This document shows positions 3,869 through 7,296 of a stretch of DNA of 7,296 nt, piece after piece; position 1 is the first letter of the stretch, and the number at the start of each line of letters is the position of its first letter. The stretch comes from Aquamicrobium sp. (GTDB lineage: Bacteria; Pseudomonadota; Alphaproteobacteria; Rhizobiales; Rhizobiaceae): positions 1 to 7,296 of the forward strand of contig JACZJD010000018.1 in assembly GCA_014860725.1 (NCBI GenBank), read 5' to 3'. A program made the position numbers and the translations under genes. The notes under the pieces were generated by a model that was not told the origin of the DNA, did no database searches, and saw nothing but the letters and a program-made list of their open reading frames with translations.

Positions 3869-5191
3869 ATGGCATGGATTGCCGTCATCATCTTCGTGGC
3901 CCTGACGCTGACGGGCGGCGCCGCGATCGCCTATGTGACCGGTGCCGCCGCCGTGCTGAGCTTCCTCGCGGCCGACCAGTTCCGCCACCTCGCCATCCTG
4001 CCGCAGCGCGTGCTGAGCCAGCTCGACGTCTTTACCTTCCTCGCCATGCCGCTCTTCATCCTCGCCGGCGAGCTGATGAGCCGCGGCGGCATCACCCGCG
4101 CCCTGATCGACCTCGCGATGCTGATCGTCGGGCGCTTCCGCGGCGGGCTCGGCCACGTCAACGTCGCCACCGCGATCTTCATGTCGGCGATGTCGGGCTC
4201 GGCGGTGGCGGATGCTGCGGCCACCACCAGCGCGCTGGTCCCGGAAATGCGCAAGCGCGGCTACCCGGCCGAGTACGCGACCGCGCTGACGGCGGCGTCC
4301 TCGGTGCTCGGGCCGCTCATCCCGCCCTCGATCGTGATGATCTTCTACGGCGCGCTGATGAACGTCTCGGTCGCAGCACTCTTCGCCGGCGGCATCCTGC
4401 CGGGCTTCTTCGTCGCGGGAGGGCTCTTCGCCTACAACGCCTATGCCGCGCGGCGCTACAACCTGCCCGGCGGCCGGGATGTCGACATGCCGCCGGTGGC
4501 GCTGACGCTCTACAAGGCGCTGCCGGCGCTGCTGGTGCCGTCGATCATGCTCGGCGGGATCGTCTTCGGCGTCGTCACGCCGACGGAGGCGGCCGCGCTC
4601 GCCGTCGTCATCGCCATCGTGACCGGCGCTGTCTACGCCTTCATGCAGCCCGGCGTCACGGCCGGGCAGGCGCTGCGCGACCTCGGCGGCCACGTCAACG
4701 CGGCGCTGGAGCGGGCGGCGATCCTGACCGGGGCGATCTTCGTCATCCTCTTCGCCGCCGCCATCTTCGGCTATCTGGTGGCGATCCAGAACCTGCCGCA
4801 GCAGATCGCCGCCGTCATCGACGCCGTCGGCATAAGCGGCATCGGCTATCTCCTCGTCATCACCGTCTTCTTCCTCGTCATCGGCACGGTGATGGACAAC
4901 ATGATGGCCATGGTGCTGCTGGTGCCGCTTCTGGTGCCGGCGGCCATCGCCGGCGGGGCCGATCCGGTGCATGTCGGCGTCGTCGTCTGCCTCAACCTCA
5001 CCATCGGCCTCGTCTCGCCGCCGGTCGGCGGCGTGTTGATGGTGGTCTCGGCGATGAGCGGCGTCAGCTATCTCCGGCTCGCCTGGGCCATCCTGCCGCT
5101 GTTCTTCCTGCTTGTCGTGATGCTGTTCGTGCTGGTGCTGGTTCCGGAGATCACGCTCTACATTCCGCGGCAGGCAGGTTTCGTGAAGTGA
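3869..5191 (+). CDS. TRAP transporter large permease subunit (DctM type)
   Basis: 440 aa, the usual size for DctM. I choose ATG 3869, which has GAGAGGGG 7 nt upstream; an in-frame GTG at 3863 lies too close to that site. The protein is almost all hydrophobic helices (about 11-12 spans) and forms the sodium-coupled elevator that moves the substrate across the inner membrane. Family motifs seen: M-S-A-M-S-G-S-A-V-A-D (105-115), V-L-G-P-L-I-P-P-S-I (146-155), G-V-V-T-P-T-E-A-A-A-L-A (234-245), G-T-V-M-D-N (339-344) and L-N-L-T-I-G-L-V-S-P-P-V-G-G-V (375-389). These are the paired re-entrant-loop regions that hold the sodium and substrate sites. It is first in the operon, whereas most TRAP loci have the binding protein first and this subunit last. 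The substrate cannot be told from this subunit. Confidence 0.96.
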   Translation: MAWIAVIIFVALTLTGGAAIAYVTGAAAVLSFLAADQFRHLAILPQRVLSQLDVFTFLAMPLFILAGELMSRGGITRALIDLAMLIVGRFRGGLGHVNVATAIFMSAMSGSAVADAAATTSALVPEMRKRGYPAEYATALTAASSVLGPLIPPSIVMIFYGALMNVSVAALFAGGILPGFFVAGGLFAYNAYAARRYNLPGGRDVDMPPVALTLYKALPALLVPSIMLGGIVFGVVTPTEAAALAVVIAIVTGAVYAFMQPGVTAGQALRDLGGHVNAALERAAILTGAIFVILFAAAIFGYLVAIQNLPQQIAAVIDAVGISGIGYLLVITVFFLVIGTVMDNMMAMVLLVPLLVPAAIAGGADPVHVGVVVCLNLTIGLVSPPVGGVLMVVSAMSGVSYLRLAWAILPLFFLLVVMLFVLVLVPEITLYIPRQAGFVK

Positions 5192-5220
5192 ATGCAGAAC
5201 CCGCAGAAAGGGGAACGGAA

Positions 5221-6213
5221 ATGAAGATGTCTTCGAGGTTCATGCTTGGCGCCGCCTTCCTCGCGGCGTCGCTTGCCAGCGGGGCTTCGGCCCACGCCGA
5301 GGAAATCCGCATCGCCGTCGGCTGCCCGGCCGTGCCGGTCTGCGCCGACTGGGTCTGGGCCGAGGATCTGGCGGCGAAGCTCAGGGAGGACGGGCTCGAG
5401 GCGACCGTCTATGCCGGCGGCGCGCTCGGCAAGGACCCCGAGCTGGTGGACCAGCTCGCGCAGGGCCTGCTCCAGTTCGGCGTCACCAACTTCGTGATGA
5501 TCAACGAGATCGATCCGCGCGTGCAGGGCTTCATGGCGCCCTACATGTTCGACGACATGGCCCACATGTTCCGCGCGCTGGACGAGACCGACCTCCTCGA
5601 GTCCATCGACGCCAACATGCGCAAGCAGGGCATCCGCATCGCCGGCCTGACAGGGCTCGGCGGCACGGTCGGCATCTTCAACTCGAAGAAGCCGGTCTCG
5701 TCGCTCGCCGACCTCGAAGGCATGCGCATCCGCGCCATCGACGCCACCCAGACCAAGCTGATCGAGGAATGGGGCGCCTCCGCGGTCGTCATCGACATGC
5801 CGGAATTCATGACCGGCCTGCAGCAGGGCATGGTCGACGGCTACGTCAACCCGCCGGTGGTGGCGCTGATCTTCCAGCACACCGACTACCTCAAGCACTA
5901 CACCGACGCCGGCTCCGGCACGCCGTTCCGCTCGGCGCTGATGTCGAACGACTGGTACGAGAGCCTGCCCGACGACGACCGCGCCAGGGTCGATGCGGCC
6001 ATCGCCGTCGCCAACGAGAAGAACCGCGCCTGGACGCACGCCGCGGCGCAGAAGGAGCTGGAGCAGCTTCGCGAGCGCGGCGTCGAGGTCACCACGCTGA
6101 CGCCCGAGGCGCGCGCCGAGTTCGTCGAGCGCTCCAGGGCGGCGTGGCCGAGCCTGATGCCCGCCGACGCCATCGACGACTTCGTCGCCGCGGCGGAGAA
6201 GACGCGCCAATGA
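5221..6213 (+). CDS. TRAP transporter periplasmic solute-binding protein (DctP family)
   Basis: 330 aa; ATG 5221 with AAAGGGGAACGGAA upstream, 29 nt after the permease stop. A Sec signal peptide (MKMSSRFMLGAAFLAASLAS, then GASAHA) is probably cleaved after A26. DctP features: G-A-L-G-K (68-71) with E-L-V-D-Q-L-A-Q-G (74-82), F-N-S-K-K-P-V-S-S-L-A-D-L-E-G-M-R-I-R (153-171), and M-T-G-L-Q-Q-G-M-V-D-G-Y-V (197-209). R171 matches the conserved arginine that in SiaP and relatives forms a salt bridge to the ligand carboxylate, so the ligand should carry a carboxylate. Cys35 and Cys41 (G-C-P-A-V-P-V-C-A) lie in the first strand/loop next to where ligand pockets form and may form a disulfide, which is not usual in this family. 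The stop codon overlaps the next start (ATGA). Confidence 0.95.
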   Translation: MKMSSRFMLGAAFLAASLASGASAHAEEIRIAVGCPAVPVCADWVWAEDLAAKLREDGLEATVYAGGALGKDPELVDQLAQGLLQFGVTNFVMINEIDPRVQGFMAPYMFDDMAHMFRALDETDLLESIDANMRKQGIRIAGLTGLGGTVGIFNSKKPVSSLADLEGMRIRAIDATQTKLIEEWGASAVVIDMPEFMTGLQQGMVDGYVNPPVVALIFQHTDYLKHYTDAGSGTPFRSALMSNDWYESLPDDDRARVDAAIAVANEKNRAWTHAAAQKELEQLRERGVEVTTLTPEARAEFVERSRAAWPSLMPADAIDDFVAAAEKTRQ

Positions 6214-6740
6214 GGGGTGCAGGCCAGGCCGTCGTGGCGCTGAGCGCAGGCATCGACCGCGTCTGCCTCTTCCTCGCGAAGGCGGCGCTCGTCGGCATGG
6301 TCGCCGTCATCATGCTTCAGGTCGTCTCGCGCTACGGCCTGAGGCAGCCGCCGGTCTGGACCGAGGAGCTCGCCCGCTACCTGATGGTGTGGGGCGGGCT
6401 TCTCGGCGCCACCGCCGCATTCCGCCGCGCCGCGGACCCGGCCATCGCGCGCATCGACGAGCGCGCCGGCGACCGGCGCGCGCAATTCGCCAAGGCCGCC
6501 ATCGCCGTCACGGCGCTGATCTTCGTCGGTCCCATCCTCTATTTCTCGCTGGTCGGGGCCGGGTTCGACCTCTCGCGCAGCTTCATCATGCGCATGGCCG
6601 CGCGCACCTCGCCGGGGCTCGGCATCAACCTCGCCTTCATCGCCGCCGCCATCCCGACGGTGTGCGTCATCATCCTCATCCATGTCGCGGCGCGGGTCAT
6701 CGACGGCCCGCTCGTGCGCCACGAGCCGGAGCGGAGCTGA
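6210..6740 (+). CDS. TRAP transporter small permease subunit (DctQ type)
   Basis: 176 aa; start ATG 6210 overlaps the TGA of the binding-protein gene by ATGA, so translation is probably coupled. Four hydrophobic segments (about 17-38, 54-72, 95-116, 139-162) are as expected for DctQ. Signature residues are Q37-V-V-S-R-Y (37-42) and the interface motif W50-T-E-E-L-A-R-Y-L-M-V-W-G-G-L-L-G (50-66). DctQ scaffolds the large permease in the inner membrane and is required for transport. The loop 71-92 is rich in Arg and Ala. No anomalies. The oxidoreductase gene starts on the base after its stop. Confidence 0.94.
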   Translation: MRGAGQAVVALSAGIDRVCLFLAKAALVGMVAVIMLQVVSRYGLRQPPVWTEELARYLMVWGGLLGATAAFRRAADPAIARIDERAGDRRAQFAKAAIAVTALIFVGPILYFSLVGAGFDLSRSFIMRMAARTSPGLGINLAFIAAAIPTVCVIILIHVAARVIDGPLVRHEPERS

Positions 6741-7296
6741 ATGGCCTCGTCTGACGGCCACGCGGATGTCGTCGTCATCGGCGCGGGAATTGCCGGCGCG
6801 TCGGTCGCGGCCGAGCTTGCCGCCTCGCGCCGCGTCGTGCTTCTGGAGCGCGAGGCGCAGCCCGGCTACCACACCACCGGCCGCTCGGCCGCGCTCTATT
6901 CGCCGACCTACGGGCCGCCCGCGATCCGTGCGCTGACGCGCGCCTCGGCCGCCTTCTTCCTCAACCCGCCGGCGGGCTTCGCCGCCCATGCCCTGCTTCG
7001 CCCGCGCAAGGTGCTGACCGTAGCGGACGCGGCGAGCGCCGGCGCCATCGCCGCCGCCTATGCCGAGGTGAAGGGGCGCAGCGACGTCGCGCCGATCTCC
7101 GGCGATGAGGCGCGTCGGCTGATGCCGCTCCTGCGGCCGGAGCATTCCGTCGCCGCGCTGCTCGAAAGCGACGCCGCCGACATCGACGTCCACGCGCTGC
7201 ATCACGGCTATCTGCGCCAGATGAAGGAGCAGGGCGGCGTGCTGGAGACGGCCGCCGAGGTCCGGGCGCTGACCCGCACGGGCGACGGCTGGCAGG
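6741..7296 (+). CDS. FAD-dependent D-amino acid dehydrogenase-like oxidoreductase (DauA-like), 3' end outside window
   Basis: Start ATG 6741 directly follows the TGA of the small permease gene, with CGGAG as a modest ribosome site; 185 codons are visible. DAO-family flavoprotein: Rossmann V-V-V-I-G14-A-G16-I-A-G19-A-S, ribose-binding E36 at the end of beta-2 (L-L-E-R-E), then Q-P-G-Y-H-T-T-G-R-S-A-A (40-51). The run through Y-G-P (57-59), R-A-L-T (63-66), F-F-L-N-P-P-A-G-F (72-80) and L-L-R-P-R (85-89), and A-D-I-D...A-L-H-x-G-Y-L-R, follows Pseudomonas D-arginine dehydrogenase DauA closely. By my alignment from memory Y57 equals DauA Tyr53 (retained), L52 equals His48 and V91 equals Glu87 (both changed). 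Glu87 contacts the guanidinium group, so D-Arg is an unlikely substrate. It probably oxidises the amino-acid-like compound imported by the TRAP system to a 2-oxo acid and ammonia, passing electrons to the respiratory chain. Confidence 0.85.
   Translation, partial: MASSDGHADVVVIGAGIAGASVAAELAASRRVVLLEREAQPGYHTTGRSAALYSPTYGPPAIRALTRASAAFFLNPPAGFAAHALLRPRKVLTVADAASAGAIAAAYAEVKGRSDVAPISGDEARRLMPLLRPEHSVAALLESDAADIDVHALHHGYLRQMKEQGGVLETAAEVRALTRTGDGWQ

Noticed and set aside
3833..4972. Long open minus-strand frame (about 379 codons) opposite the DctM gene
   Set aside because: The product is a low-complexity run of His, Asp, Arg and Glu, the typical antisense shadow of a GC3-rich membrane protein gene. 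It also covers the divergent promoter region, and the plus-strand protein is unmistakable.
3874..5220. Open frame upstream of and in frame with the binding protein gene
   Set aside because: It lies inside dctM in another frame and encodes Arg-rich nonsense. The signal peptide and ribosome site fix the real start at 5221.
5898..7205. Long open minus-strand frame (about 435 codons) opposite dctP, dctQ and the oxidoreductase
   Set aside because: It spans three well-supported plus-strand genes and encodes Arg/Asp/Gly-rich low-complexity sequence without a recognisable domain.

Overview
The window is GC-rich, with strong GC bias at third codon positions. It reads as chromosomal DNA of an alphaproteobacterium, most likely Hyphomicrobiales (Rhizobiales; Mesorhizobium/Phyllobacteriaceae-like). 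The grounds are an NDUFS4-type complex I accessory subunit, two promoters of the alphaproteobacterial general-stress sigma factor type (GGAAC-N16-GGTT), and tRNA genes with encoded CCA ends. The genus assignment is inference; no 16S or other phylogenetic marker is present.

Left part (1-1298, all minus strand): a PRC-barrel protein cut off by the window edge, a 106-residue hydrophilic protein of unknown function, and a 160-residue lipoprotein of unknown family. The first two each have a strong Shine-Dalgarno and the same EcfG/RpoE2-like promoter at nearly the same distance from the start codon. They look like two separately transcribed members of one general stress regulon. The lipoprotein gene is visibly less GC-rich than its surroundings.

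Middle part (1490-2110, plus strand): tRNA-Pro(UGG), an NDUFS4-like complex I subunit, and tRNA-Arg(UCU), closely packed. I can see one good promoter, ahead of tRNA-Pro, and hairpins in both gaps. A single tRNA-mRNA-tRNA transcript is therefore plausible. Next, on the minus strand (2210-2974), is a secreted protein with ten cysteines and no recognised function.

Right part (3096-7296): a divergent regulator/transporter locus. A minus-strand XRE-family regulator with a C-terminal cupin domain faces a plus-strand operon: TRAP transporter large permease (DctM), periplasmic binding protein (DctP type), small permease (DctQ), and the start of an FAD oxidoreductase closely resembling D-arginine dehydrogenase DauA. 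The last three genes are translationally linked or abutting (ATGA overlap, then TGA-ATG). The 113-bp AT-rich divergent spacer carries two near-identical 19-bp dyad sites exactly 30 bp apart. Site 1 covers the predicted -10 of the regulator and site 2 lies over the promoter of the TRAP operon. The likely picture is a substrate-responsive autoregulator controlling uptake and oxidation of an amino-acid-like compound. At the positions that in DauA contact the arginine side chain, the oxidoreductase appears to have lost the acidic residue, so the substrate is probably not D-arginine.

There is no mobile element, CRISPR array, phage gene or rRNA in the window, and no gap over 300 bp without a gene.
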